Assembly: GCA_002150815.3 (NCBI GenBank)
Contig: NDFF03000075.1
Location: 1 to 64,000, forward strand
Direction: 5' to 3'
DNA from: Grammothele lineata
Taxonomy: Eukaryota; Basidiomycota; Agaricomycetes; Polyporales; Polyporaceae
Length of the DNA: 64,000 bases
The translations under genes and the position numbers were made by a program. The notes beneath the pieces were generated by a model. The model saw only the letters and a program-made list of their open reading frames with translations. It was not told where the DNA came from and ran no database searches. Each line of letters begins with the position of its first letter. Position 1 is the stretch's first letter. This document shows positions 1 to 10,984 of this stretch, piece by piece.

Positions 1-2
1 AC

Positions 3-170
3 CGACTCGACATCCATTACTACGCAGAGGAGGGCGAGCTCGACGTGCTAGACATCACCTGCATTCAATGCGTTGTCGGAAGGGTGCCAGTCTCGACCGC
101 AAGTGACAAGTGGGCCATCGTTGATCGAAGCGGCTCACTGTCTCGTGCATTGGCGGTCGATGATACGTGA
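3..170 (+). pseudogene. C-terminal tail of a transposon-type ORF, cut by the window edge
   Basis: Frame 3 is open from the first base to a TGA at 168-170 and gives 55 residues. It contains the string DITCIQCVVGRV, followed later by WAIVDRSGSLSRA. From memory, this pattern (an xDIxxIQCxVGRV block, then a WxIIDRSG block) ends many long ORFs tied to Plavaka- or KDZ-like DNA transposons in Agaricomycetes. That assignment is recollection of a family pattern, not a search result. The upstream part lies outside the window, so I cannot tell whether the element is intact. No terminal repeat was seen downstream. Confidence 0.45.
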
Positions 171-916
171 TACGGGCTTCCGGGTGTGCACGAAAGGTAC
201 GTTTATCTTTGCTGTGTTACCTCCGAAGGCCTATACCCTATACCACAACGCCACACTCACTTGGATGATGTGTAGTATCCCCCTTCTCCTCCTAGTACCG
301 CCCCTCCCCCGTGGTACCTCAAGTTGTCCTCTTCACCCTCGCCGCTGCCGCCGTTTCTATGAAATCACCCCCTCCGAGGTTCTCTAATTCACCCGTGCGC
401 CCGCCCGCATACTACATGGCAACAAGACTCCGAATCGACTTGCTTACCATCAGTTATGGATGTGTATTATCCGCGCGCAAAGGTGATGAAGAATCCTGGC
501 GTACTAGGCTGTAAGTCATGGTTCCATCCCCGGCGGGCAGACTTGAACTCCTCTCTGATGTTTCGAGTCTCCACAGAATCCTCTCGAGGCGACATTGGGA
601 CGCGCGCAGATTAGGCAATTGCCAGTTTGCCTCACGGGTGCTATGGGAGTAGGACAAGAGAAAGAGCGCAGTCGACCTGGGGCGGCTTGGCCAGCGGCTC
701 TCGGTGGCGGGACTGCGAGTTATCATTATCGTCATTGTATACGGGTATCAGGGCGCTGGAGGTACTCTCGAGGAGGCAATACCATCCTATGTACGGGTCC
801 GCATCTTTACACTGTCGGACAGCCGTGGAAATTACTCGACTGCCACCGTGGATTTGTGCAGCCTCAGCTTCCCTCATAAATTCCTCTGTCCGCCCCTGGT
901 TTTCTCGCCCCGTAAA

Positions 917-1298
917 CTACTCGTCTAGCCAAGATTCCTCGGTATGACCCCGGAACGTGCTATTTCCCAGGCCCCTGCAGCGAATTTCCGGGTCGTCTGG
1001 GCGCTCAGTGCCACCGCGAAGACGCCGGAGCACGAGGTGCAGCGTCGACTCCTTCTGAATGTTGTAATCGGAGATCGCGCGACCGTCCTCGAGCTGCTTA
1101 CTTGCGAAGATCAGGCGTCGCTGGTCGGGAGGGATGCTGGGTGTACGCGTGAGTAATCGAGGCAGTAAGGGCAGAGGCGACGGTGGCCACTCACCTCTCC
1201 TTGTCCTGGATCTTGGCCTTAACGTTGTCGATGGTGTCAGAAGACTCCACCTCGAGGATAACAGCTTGGCCAGTGAGGGTCTTGACGAAAATCTGCGT
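917..1298 (-). pseudogene. Decayed ubiquitin gene copy
   Basis: The minus strand encodes a near-complete ubiquitin unit in two exons (1195-1298 and 917-1136), split by an intron with a GTGAGT donor and a CAG acceptor. The first exon reads [17 protein letters not shown] and continues through [16 protein letters not shown]. The second reads [19 protein letters not shown], then the usual C-terminal half ending LRGG. The start codon position is ACG instead of ATG. Several invariant residues differ: G35 becomes S, Q41 becomes R, G47 becomes S, and an extra R sits near the C-terminal LRLRGG. After LRGG the frame runs about 25 non-ubiquitin residues to a TAG. Ubiquitin is almost invariant in eukaryotes, so these changes point to a pseudogene. 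A diverged ubiquitin-like protein using an upstream start is less likely. Confidence 0.75.
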
Positions 1299-1999
1299 GA
1301 CGAGGGTGTACGCGGGGTGGTTGCGGTTCGCGACTGTTTAAACTGAGATGTAGTTTGTCACCATTAATTCGTCACTTGAAGGGTTAGATTCTTGGCTTTG
1401 TCAGCACAACTTTGATCTCCGACGACCGGTCGAGATCTCGCCCCAGCACACGATGACCTCTGTATTTTGAGTGTTGCCGTGGAGTGGAGTCGCTGTCGAG
1501 TCCACTCCACTCTGTCGGCATCTCAGCCGGGAAGGGGACGGAGGAAGGATGAGAGGAGCGTGGGATGCGGTCGTAGGGCTGTAGCTGCGCTTGGCTAGTT
1601 GAGCTGGGGTTCGGAAGATGGGTGCAAACGGACCGTTCTCCTCACGTACATACGCTCCGGAGATTCTCTTCGTAATTGTTCTGCCTCGACGCGAGTCGAC
1701 CCGCACTCGGCAACACACATGTACAGCAGTTTCGCCGTATTCGATATTCTGCATTCGGGGCTGGCGAGAGACAGCACGGTCCCCCTAGACGTCGTCGCGT
1801 ATACAGTGAGGAATAGATTGGTACAGGCCTCGTGGGGTGGGTTTGTTGTGGAGCACGAGACACAGGAAGGGGTGGGGATTATGGCAGTCAGTACGCGGGG
1901 CGAGAAGGGAGAAGTGACGATAGCAATGAGACAGCAGCGCGTAACCAATACATAGAGATGGAGGGCAAAGACGGAACATAAACATAGAGACGGCACATG
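1299..1999. other. Intergenic, no gene seen
   Basis: This 700-bp stretch lies between the ubiquitin relic and the 3' end of ERT1. The open frames here overlap one another on both strands, show no recognisable motif and look like chance ORFs. It should hold the ERT1 3' UTR. Confidence 0.5.
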
Positions 2000-4804
2000 C
2001 TATAACAATGGTAGCCATTGTCCTATAGGCGGCGTCCAAACGCAATCAGACGCTGAATGTGCACGATAGAAGACAAACGACGCACCTATAACTAAACTAG
2101 GGAGATCCATGATGTCCCTGCGTATTGAAAAGCAGAACGTGCACGGTACGGGCGCGCCGTTGGGCTTGAGCAGCACGCAGTGCGAGTACACGGACTGAGT
2201 CGTGTTCTCGAACGCGTGGTTCGCAAAGTTCTCCCAGTACTCGACCACGGACTGGTTCTCGAAGAGCTGCGCATACAGTCAGTCATGCGTCACCACGCTT
2301 GCCCCCCACCTCGCCCTCACGCACCTCATAGATGTACTTCCTCTTCCCGATGAGCTCCTCCCGCTCCCAGCCCGAGAGCATGCAGAACTCAGGGCCGACG
2401 AGGCAGATCTCGCCTGTGCGGCGCCACGCGACGGTGGGCGTGCCTGAGAAGGAGACGAGCTTGTCGAGCTCGATGAGCGAGCGCTGAAAGCACTTCTCCA
2501 CGAACACGTCATCCTCCTCCGTCATCGGCATTTGCAGCGCGATGAACGACGGCCGGACGATCGCCAGCGCGCGCACGATCCGTAGGATGTCGTTCTTCTC
2601 GAACCTGCGTTTGCGCGCGGGAGTTTCGGGTCCGACCGCGAAAGTAGCGAAGGTACGCCGACAAACACCAGATCCGTACGCATGGCAGATACGGCCGCGG
2701 AGAGGACGGGGGCCGGGAGGAGAATGGTGGAATGAGGACGGAAAGCAGTTGCCCGACGAGGTAGTCCGTGGGGATGAAGTGTATAGCCGGCACGCAGCAC
2801 AGGCGCGGCACAGCACGGACCCACAATCGACCGAAAAGTTTGCGAAGCATAGCAATGCGAACATCGAAAATCGAAATCGGAAGTGATTTCGGCCATAGAA
2901 GACATAAGTGAGTGAAGGAAGATGATGAGTTCAGCTTGCCCGCTCCACAATAGCTATGCGACACGCACCTCTTGCTGAGATGCTTCATGAGGAAGTGGTA
3001 ACCCTCGGTGTAATCGTAGCCCTTGGTCACGTTCCTGTACACACTCTGGACGGCGTTGTCTGCTGTCGTAAGTGACGATAACGATGGGCTGCCCCACATC
3101 CTCGCTGTCGCCGTTGGTGAGCTCATCGTCGTCCGCCGCGGCCGCGTGGACAGGAAAGATTGTGGTGGTGAGCGATACGCGCTCGGTGCGGCGGACGCGG
3201 ACGTCGACGCCTGCTGTTGTACCTGGGCTTGTGACTGATCCTGAGAAGCGTACTCGCCGTATTGAGACGGGCCGGGCTGGCCGGGCTGCGGAGGGTATGC
3301 CGCCCCCTGGTAGTCGGTGGCGCTCGGTGCGATGTACTCTGAAGAAACAGGCCCAGAGGTAGACGCGGGCATTGTCGTATCTGACGGTTGGACGGCGAGC
3401 GAAGGTTGCTCACCATACCCCGGCGGAGGCGCCCCTGCGTACGGGGGAGCGCCGGGCTGTCCCGAAGCGTATTGCCCTTGTAGGGATTCTGACGGCCAGG
3501 TGGCCGCAGAAAGGCCGGGTGCTGGAGGGGCGGCGTAGGATGCACTCGCGGTGGGCTGCGGCGCTTGAGTCGCCGCTGGAGAACCGCTGGAGCCAGATTC
3601 AGGTGAGCCTCCTCCTCCAAGGATCGCAGAGATGATCGAGTACTCGAGGTTGGCGGCTTCCGCTGGTATCCCATATGGAGCCGGCGCGCTGTATACGGGA
3701 TACATCGGGTCGGAAGCGATATATTGCTGGGGCGGGGCGGGCTCAGGAGGAGGTGGAGGAGGAGCTGCAAGAGAGGTGTGAGAAGGTTGGGCGGCAGGCG
3801 GACGTCGAAAGGTGTTACGTTGTGCAGCGGGATCCGTATCCTTGGATGATGCATCGCCAGACTTAGCGCGTTTCAATGCTTCTGCAACAGCAGGTCCGGA
3901 TGAGGCGGGCTGACGTTAAGGCCGGTCATGTGGGACGCACCGAGCTCCTCCTCGTCGAGGAGGTACTTGGCCTTCTTACGGTGACCTTCGGTGCAGTTAT
4001 CCGCCATTCCACGCTTCACACAGCGCTGACATGGCCGGGCTAGAGCAGAGAAGTTGAATGAAAATAAACGGAGATATCGTGCGAGCCAAAGGGGAGGCCG
4101 AAGGATTAACCAGAAGTGCGGTCAAAGTCCAGAAGCCGAAGAACATCGTTTGATTGGGGGGATTCGAACCATGACGAGTTGACGGACAATTGAAGGCGCG
4201 GTTAATGCGGAAGGGCGCGGCGCCAAATGCAGGATGAGGCTTTGGATAGCCCACGCGCGCGAGGTTTCCATAGGCCAGAACCCTCGCGAGTATGAATAGG
4301 GGGTGCGCGGTATGCTGCGGGAAGCAGAGGGAATCGAAGCCGCACACCCTAAATGCCGCGCGGAACCTTGTGGCATATTCCCGCAAGCGAGGCCATCGCC
4401 TGAGCGCAGGAATGTAGGTGGCTGTCGCAACAGTGGATGTGGGGGAAAGCGCGCGCGCATACAGGCAGCAGAGAACGAAGGATGAGGTGCTCACAGTCGT
4501 CGCAAGTGAGGTGCGCCTTCTGGCAGTGGAAGCAGGCGCGGTTCGCCTTTTTCTTCTTCGGGCCGTCGCGCGTCCTGGGGTGGGAGCCCGCGTCTGGGCC
4601 GTCCATGGAGTCTGCGGTGCGCTTGCGTTTCGCGACGGGCTTTTTCTTGGGATCTGGGGTGGAGCCTGCGGGAACGGGGGTGCTGCTCTCGGAGTTGGAG
4701 GAGGAGGAGGGGAGGGAGGGATGCTGCGTGCTTGGTGGGAGGGCGAGAGGGTGCATGGCGGGCGCGAGAGGCGGGAGATGGTCTGTGGACGCGGAGGGCT
4801 GCAT
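2000..4804 (-). CDS. ERT1: ERT1/AcuK-type Zn2Cys6 activator of gluconeogenesis
   Basis: Six exons (4495-4804, 3941-4039, 2969-3881, 2325-2604, 2086-2266, 2000-2022) join in phase to 601 residues. Near residue 95 the basic stretch [19 protein letters not shown] begins a Zn2Cys6 cluster that continues across intron 1 as [10 protein letters not shown] and [18 protein letters not shown]. This is the signature of ERT1/AcuK, a nuclear factor for gluconeogenic and non-fermentable carbon genes. A long Pro/Ser/Gly/Gln-rich linker follows. The C-terminal third carries the conserved [14 protein letters not shown] block and a PAS-like domain ([32 protein letters not shown]), ending GQWLPLL. Introns 1 (455 nt) and 3 (364 nt) are long for this genome. 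Family identity is secure. In exon 3 a second frame is also open around 3060-3180, so an extra or alternative intron there is possible. Confidence 0.92.
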
Positions 4805-5286
4805 GGCTGCAGCTTATAGCGCGAGCTGGGCGTGGACGGGAGAGGAGAAGATGGCGCAGCGGAGGAGGGCCGGGCGAAGGAGCATTCGGAATTGGACGGC
4901 CTTGAGCAGCGAGAGCAGGAGAGGCCGTCTCGAGGCCGTCAAACTCCCGTCACTGACGCCGTCACTCCCGAGCCCAGTGACCTCCTCCGGCGCTTCTCCG
5001 CCTCTTGCCCTCCCCCGCCCTCCTATTTTTGGGCCAATCGCAGCCCTCCGCCCCTGCACACGTAATCAGCGCGGGTTTATTGGCCGTTACGTCACGCGAC
5101 ACTCCCCCTGCCGCCCGTCACGCTTCCGCCGGCATCGGTCCTCGCCCCCGGTCCGACCTCCGCCCTTCATGGGCCGCGGACGCGACCGTCGCCTCCTCCT
5201 CGTCCTCTGCCGTCATCCCACTTACATATCTCCGTGTTGCACGTCTTTCTCCAGCAGGTTTTTGCGTCCTGCAGTGTTCGAGTCCA
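4805..5286. promoter_or_regulatory. Shared divergent promoter of ERT1 and MTQ1
   Basis: ERT1 and MTQ1 start codons face away from each other across 482 bp. A CCAAT motif lies at 5034-5038 and an inverted copy (ATTGG) at 5079-5083, about 45 bp apart. CCAAT is the HAP/NF-Y binding core. That these two copies are bound is inference. Confidence 0.4.
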
Positions 5287-6731
5287 ATGACCTCGCCAGC
5301 ACGCGTAGCGCCTCACCTGCTCTCCCGGCTTTCACGCGCCATCGGACACGAGTCAGCCCACGCAGAGTTCAGGTGGATGAAGCAGGCATTCGATGCTCCG
5401 AACTCACGAATACCACCATCAGCTCGTTCGCTCGAGGAAATGGTTGAACGGAGAGTGGCAGGGGAGCCGCTTCAATACATACTAGGTGAGGCTATTCTCA
5501 TACCGCGTCACAACTGTCAAACTGGCACTCGAATGGTCCGGCGTGTACCATCCGGTTCAGAACGCTTTGAGACATGATCATACTTGGGGATGGTGCCGTA
5601 CAATACGTTGCACAATATACAGCGATGTCGGTCTCCTACCTCGTGCCACGTTTACCGAAGCCGCCTGTATTCTCCGAGCAGAACTATCGACCTCAACACT
5701 CTGAGTTTGGGCGATTCCGTGAATCGTCTCACAGCAGCGCGCCTCGCTCAAGCAGAAATGCTGCGTTCAGTGATTCCGCGTCGTATCACAACCCTGGTCA
5801 GTCCCCAGCGCGAGTTACTGACGTACGTACAGGATCGCAGCCGTTTGGTCCACTCGAACTCGCGGTACGTCCACCCATCCTCATACCTCGGCCGGAAACC
5901 GAAGACTGGACCGTACGCCTTGCCGAAACCCTCGCACCCTCCTCCTCAAGGCCCCTCAAGCTTCTCGACCTCTGCACGGGCTCTGGCTGCGTCCCCCTCC
6001 TGCTCTGCCACCTATGGCCACCCGGCTCTGTGCACGCAACCGGCGTCGACATAAACCCTGCCGCAGCGCAGCTCGCGCAACACAACGCTCGGCTCTGCGG
6101 CATCCCCGTCTCTGACCCAATCACATCGCATGACGACCATCCCCCTCACGCTTCTCCAGACCTGAGTCCCCAAAATAAATGCCCCGATCAACCCGTACGC
6201 GAGGTTCCAGCAGGACAACGCGACCGCCACGCCGCCCGTGCCTTCACCGCCGACGGGCACAGGAAACCTGAGGGCGAAGACACAATGAACACATTTACCC
6301 CGGTCGTAGCCGACCTCATGCACCCCGCATTCGTCGAAAGCGCACAATTACGCCCCCCATACGACGTCATCACCTCCAACCCGCCCTACATCCCCCGCGC
6401 CGAGTACGCGCGCCTCCCGGCGTCCGTACGCGACTTCGAGGACGCCCGTGCGCTGGTGGGCGACTCGCCGGACGCCATGAAGCTCGCCGGTCTCGGCTTC
6501 GCCGTCTCAGACGCAGACCGTGCGCAAGGACTGGTGTTCTACCACAGGATTGCGCAGCTCGTGCACTCACATGGGCTTCTGAGGCGTGGTATGGGCACTC
6601 TCGTACTAGAGGTTGGGGAAGGGCAGGCTGCGGCCGTCGCGGCCATCGTGGAACGCAGGGCAGGCCTGAACCGGATCGACGTATGGCGGGACCCGTGGGG
6701 TAAGGAGCGCGTGGTCGTTGGGCGCAGTTAG
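5287..6731 (+). CDS. MTQ1: HemK-family protein N5-glutamine methyltransferase (MTQ1-like)
   Basis: Two exons (5287-5485, 5833-6731) give 365 residues. The family methylates the glutamine of the GGQ motif in peptide release factors; the mitochondrial form is Mtq1. The helical N-terminal part ends RRVAGEPLQYILG, a conserved HemK feature. After the 347-nt intron come the S-adenosylmethionine motif LDLCTGSGCVPLLL and the catalytic NPPY (as SNPPYIPR). The C-terminus ends VWRDPWGKERVVVGR, which fits the usual K-D-x-x-G-x-x-R end. A low-complexity insert of about 70 residues sits between the cofactor motif and NPPY. The start codon was chosen because the helical domain begins there and the first exon splices in phase. 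Mitochondrial localisation is inferred. MTQ1 rather than cytosolic MTQ2 is favoured by the PrmC-like helical N-terminus. Confidence 0.87.
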
Positions 6732-6938
6732 CCTTCTGTCGGCCCCACACGAAGAACGTGTACCATTCCCGAGGCAGTCGTATGGTCTGCTCTGCTTGTG
6801 GGCTTCGTGTGGCATGGGCTGCACGTCTAGACTGTTCGCAGTGCAGCGCGCAGAGGTATATTCCGAATGAAAAACGTACGGCATGACGACATCGACGAGT
6901 CGTCCGGACATCATATCGGCGACTTGGTCCCATCCTAC

Positions 6939-8506
6939 TCAAACCTTGCTCGTGGATCCTACAGAACGTTCTCGTACCCCTGGCTCTCCGAATTGCCCTT
7001 CTTCCACTGAACCTACGATCCGGTCGGAACCCCTCCAGTGCAGCGTGCGCTGCAAGAATAACGCAACCCACGTCAAGGCCAACAACACGGGGACCTCTAC
7101 GAGCGGCCCGATTGTCGCAGCGAGGGCCTGGTCAGACCCAACGCCGTACACCGCGATAGTCACCGCGATAGCGAGTTCCTGTACGTGCAACGTCATGCTG
7201 TGAGCTAGATCGGCCACGCCGGCGAGCAAACAGGACACCGCTCACGAAATTGTTGCTTGCCGCAGTGAAGCTCTGTACGACCGCCATCTCGTACGTCCAT
7301 TCCACCCCCTTCACGCCCTGGCTCTCTGGCTCTCCCTCTCCTTCTCTCATCCCTTCGCCACCGCCACCACCACGGTCACTGCCACCGCGCACGCGAGCAC
7401 GTCGCACGCACCACCAGACGAGTGCGAATGCGGCGGACCACATGACGACGAAGTAGAGCACCAGCGGCACGAATACGCGGAAAACCGGCCCGAGGTTGTG
7501 TACGATATGGTGGCCCTGGTACGCGAACATGACGACGATCGTGTAAAGGAGGCCGAGCAGCGCGAGCGGCGAGAAGTACGGCAGGAAGCGCGTCTCGAAG
7601 AACGCGCGCGAGGTCGCTCGGAGCATCGCGAAGCGGGTCACGATGCCTGCGAGGAGCGGGATGCCGAGGTACTGCCATGGTTCCCTGTTAATAGCGAACA
7701 CGACGGAACAAAAAGAAAACGCACGATGAGCACCGAGATCGCGACGTCGCCATACGATACGTGAAGGGTCTGCTCAACACCGCCCCCTCCACCAAGCACG
7801 TTGACGAACAACAGCGCAAGCGGCGCGTACAGCACGACTTGCAACGCACTATTGATGACCACCAAAATCGCGCAGTACTCCCCGTCACCCTTGGCAAGGG
7901 CGTTCCACACTACGACCATCGCGATGCAGCGCGCGAGCCCAACCATGATCACGCCTGTGCGGTACGTGGGCAGGTCCGGGAGCGCGGCCCACGCGAGGCC
8001 GAGCATGAGGAAGGGAGCGACGAGCCAATTAAGCGCGAGCGAGAGGAGGATGTGTGCGAGCGTGTGGCGCGTTGGAAGCAGCACGGGCAGCGCCTCGTAC
8101 CGGACCTTGGTGAGGATGGGCCACATCATGACAATGAGCCCTATCGCGATCGCTGCGCGGGTATTGTGAGCCTGCAGCTGGATGGTGCGATGCGAGAAAC
8201 GTACGGGCAGAGACGGACTGGAAGCGTGCGGTGTCGAAGGCCGCTTGGACGCCAGGAACATAGTTGCCAATAAGCACACCGGCGATCATGCATAGAAGGA
8301 TAGCGGGCGTGAGGAGACGGTCGAGGATGTTCAGCTTCCTTACCAGAGCTTCCACGAGTAATAACAATTCAGCAAGGGTGTCCATATAGCGGAAGAATGA
8401 GTGTATATGTAAACTCACAGGTAGATGCTGTAGTTGGGCGTGCAGTTCTCTCGCTGTCCTCTACAGGAGCGTGGTCCCCCGCAGCAGTCTCACCCTTATT
8501 ATCCAT
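6939..8506 (-). CDS. ACR3: ACR3-family arsenite efflux transporter
   Basis: Five exons (8419-8506, 8205-8348, 7725-8152, 7246-7671, 6939-7178) give 441 residues. The protein is a roughly ten-helix membrane transporter of the bile/arsenite/riboflavin superfamily. ACR3 exports arsenite (and in some cases antimonite) across the plasma membrane. Visible family blocks are [51 protein letters not shown] (with the cysteine needed for metalloid transport in studied ACR3 proteins), [10 protein letters not shown], and [20 protein letters not shown] Gly/Glu/Arg-rich cytoplasmic loop before the [10 protein letters not shown] block is specific to this sequence. The exon joins SVSA-PIAIG, SVLI-YLGIP and NNF-ELAIA restore the family sequence, which supports the splice choices. 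The gene converges with MTQ1, with only 207 bp between stop codons. Confidence 0.93.
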
Positions 8507-9243
8507 TGTTCTGTTTGCTTGTCCGTAACTCTCGAGCGTAAGAGAGACGGTTCAAGAAGAAGAAGTCAGATTTCGTCCGAGCAAAACTACTGGCGACGTT
8601 CTCACAGGAGCCGCCCATTTTGAATATCGCAATCAAATTCGGTTAAGCAGACATTTTCCCACGACGCTGCCTGATCCGTCTTCCTCCCAGCTATGTAAAC
8701 TACATAAGATATGCGAAATTATGACACCAATTTCACGCGGATGTTACTCAAAGACTATAGCATCCCAGAAATGACCTCGCTCCTTAGGCATCAACGTAGG
8801 TGCGAGCCCCCTATAGTCCTGCAGCAACATCTCATGACGGGCTATGTAAGTAGTGCTTCAATGAACTGAGCAATGAGGATCTCATTGGCGAAGCAGAAGA
8901 GACACTAGAACGGTCCAATGGGCATTCCTACATACTAGTAGTTCATGTTCCCCTGTCACTGCGGCATGATTCGCGACGATAGATCATTACTTAGGAAATC
9001 CATATGGAGTTATACACTCTAATGATCATGGAAGCAGCCTAGCCCTCCAATTCGTGCGAGATAGCGTGTGCAAAGCAAAGCTTAGATTTTGAGGCTACAT
9101 GCAGTAAAGCGCGTAAGAGACACATCCCCAAAGCGTACATACAACCATCGTCCCGCTGACTGCCGCCTGCCCGCCAACCAGCAGTGCGCCGTGCACTTTT
9201 CTGAGTGTGCAAAAAATGTGCGAGGAAGAACGTCGAACGTGGC
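8507..9243. other. Intergenic, ACR3 upstream and RACK1 downstream
   Basis: About 740 bp of lower-GC sequence lie between two minus-strand genes. No ORF with recognisable content, repeat or RNA gene was seen. It should contain the ACR3 promoter and the RACK1 3' UTR. Confidence 0.5.
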
Positions 9244-10581
9244 TTATGACACAACGGTCCACACACGGACGAGGTCGTCCGTGAAGCCACCGAAGAGCGT
9301 CTGGCCGTCCGCGGACCAGGCGATGGATACGCACTCAGGCTCGCGCGCGTTCGAGGTCTGTGCGAAGTCGGGCTTGAGCTCATCGACGATCGACCTGCGG
9401 GAGGACGATGTCAGCGACATAGTATACACGACGCTGAAGGAGAGGTACGTACTTGCTCTCAAGGTCGAAGATCTTGATGCAAGACGCAGTCGCTGCGCAG
9501 AGCCAGTAGCGGTTAGGGGAGAAGACGAGCGCGTTGACGACGTCGCCAGCCTCGAGCGAGTACAAGTGCTTGCCCTCGTTGAGGTCCCAGAGCATGGTGA
9601 TACCGTCCTTACCGCCGGACGCCGCAAGCGAACCGTCGGGGGAAACGGAGATGGTGTTGATGTAGCCGGTGTGACCGTAGTGGTTGGTCTTGAGCTTGAA
9701 CTTAGAAAGCTCCCAAACCTAGTGATATGCAAGACGTTAGAACGGCTGGCCAACATCAGACCACGAGATGAAGGAAAACGGTCAGAGATCTTGGTGATTA
9801 AAATTAGTCTCATAGGGTGTGAACTCTCTGAAGTAGCAAATATTGTTCTAGCATCATACCGAGAAGCGAAAGTTTAAATAGAACGAATGGAGAGGAGGCC
9901 CACCTTGACAACCTTGTCCCAGCCGCAAGAGACGATGACAGGGTTCATGACGTTCGGGCTGAAGCGAACGCAGGACACCCTACACGATGACATTCAGGGA
10001 CACCGCTTTGGAAATGCAAGTTCATTGGTAGTACTCACCACTCAGTGTGACCGTCGTCCTTGATGTCGTACTTGCACTCGCCAAGGGTATTCCAGAGCTT
10101 GATCGTCCGGTCGCGCGAACCGGAGACGATCTGCCTGTTATCCGCGGAGAAGCTGACGGAAAGAACATCGGAAGTGTGGCCGACGAAGCGACGGGTAGTC
10201 GCGCCAGTGTTGAGGTCCCACAGACGCAGCGTGTGGTCCCAGGAGGAGGAGAGGGCGAACTGGCCATCGGAGGAAATGACGACATCCGAAACGAAGTGGT
10301 TGTGACCGTGAAGGATGCGCTTAGGGTAGCCATATTGGTCCTCCTCACGGGTAAGTTGCCAAACAATGATCGTCTTGTCTAAAGGCAAGAGGATCAATGA
10401 GGTTGCCGTGCACGCAAACGTCTATGTCTCCGGCGCGACAAAGACGCGAGGGAAAAGAAAGGGAAGTGTACATACCGCGGGACGCGGTGAGGATCATGTC
10501 GGGGTTTTCTGACGACGTGGCGATGGCGGTGATCCAGCCCTTGTGGCCGGCCATAGAGCCGAGGTAGCGGAGGGATTCCAT
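9244..10581 (-). CDS. CPC2: RACK1 / Cpc2 / Asc1, seven-WD ribosomal scaffold protein
   Basis: Five exons (10476-10581, 10039-10378, 9904-9979, 9453-9718, 9244-9394) give 312 residues, close to the usual 313-318. RACK1 binds the head of the 40S ribosomal subunit and links translation to kinase signalling; the Cryptococcus orthologue is Gib2. All seven WD blades can be followed: [12 protein letters not shown], then [82 protein letters not shown], and the last ending WTVVS. The intron between blades 4 and 5 (9719-9903) hosts a C/D snoRNA of the U24 type. Budding yeast ASC1 also carries snR24 in its intron, so the arrangement is conserved. Upstream lie two ACGCGT motifs (10739-10744, 10751-10756). 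Confidence 0.97.
9779..9862 (-). ncRNA. U24: C/D box snoRNA U24 (snR24) in RACK1 intron 3
   Basis: On the minus strand the RACK1 intron contains a C box (ATGATGC, ending near 9859). Then come the antisense element AATATTTGCTACT, a degenerate D' region, a C'-like ATGAGAC, the antisense element CACCAAGATCT, and the D box CTGA (9782-9785). The two antisense elements match adjacent segments of 25S/28S rRNA containing AGATCTTGGTG and AGTAGCAAATATT. This is the region where U24/snR24 directs 2'-O-methylation (yeast C1437, C1449 and C1450). The host-gene position agrees with yeast ASC1. Exact 5' and 3' ends are estimated from box positions. Confidence 0.9.
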
Positions 10582-10724
10582 AATGTTGGGTGGGCGAGTT
10601 ACGTCGTCGTCGGCGTCGGTATCGAGCTCGTCGCTACTCCGTGTTTCTTGCCTTGCTCGAAGGCGCGCAGGGAGGATGTGACAGCCACCGTGACTGGTAC
10701 TGTATAGCTACGGCAACTCCCGGC

Positions 10725-10756
10725 TATAAGAGCGCTTGACGCGTCGACTGACGCGT
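10725..10756. promoter_or_regulatory. TATA-like box and two ACGCGT motifs upstream of RACK1 and the second U24
   Basis: TATAAG lies at 10725-10730 on the plus strand, and ACGCGT hexamers at 10739-10744 and 10751-10756; a third is at 10917-10922. ACGCGT is the MluI cell-cycle box bound by MBF in yeasts. The segment lies between the divergent RACK1 gene and the plus-strand U24 copy and could serve both. Function is inference. Confidence 0.35.
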
Positions 10757-10984
10757 GTCGTCACCGCTCAACGGCTTCAGCCACCCTTGGTTTCTTGCTC
10801 CTCCCTCTTCTCTCAAAAATCCGTTTTGCATTCATGTACGCGAAACGTACACCTTCCGGGACTTCGTACGCACGGTGTAGCGATGTTGCAAGCAATCTAG
10901 CATTCTTGACCCTCAGACGCGTCGAGGCCATGTCAGAGGATCGCATGAGACGCGCATCCTTTACATTGACACTGGTATTTAACA

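Noticed and set aside
1401..1996. Overlapping frames on both strands downstream of the ubiquitin relic
   Set aside because: Chance frames with no motifs or consistent exon structure.
4150..4235. tRNA-like string on the minus strand inside ERT1 intron 1 (GGTTCGAATCCC)
   Set aside because: The T-loop sequence is right, but the flanking bases do not pair into a 5-bp T stem and no matching acceptor stem was found upstream.
10761..10946. 61-codon minus-strand frame between RACK1 and the U24 copy, rich in basic residues
   Set aside because: No family is recognised and it lies where a plus-strand leader exon is more plausible.
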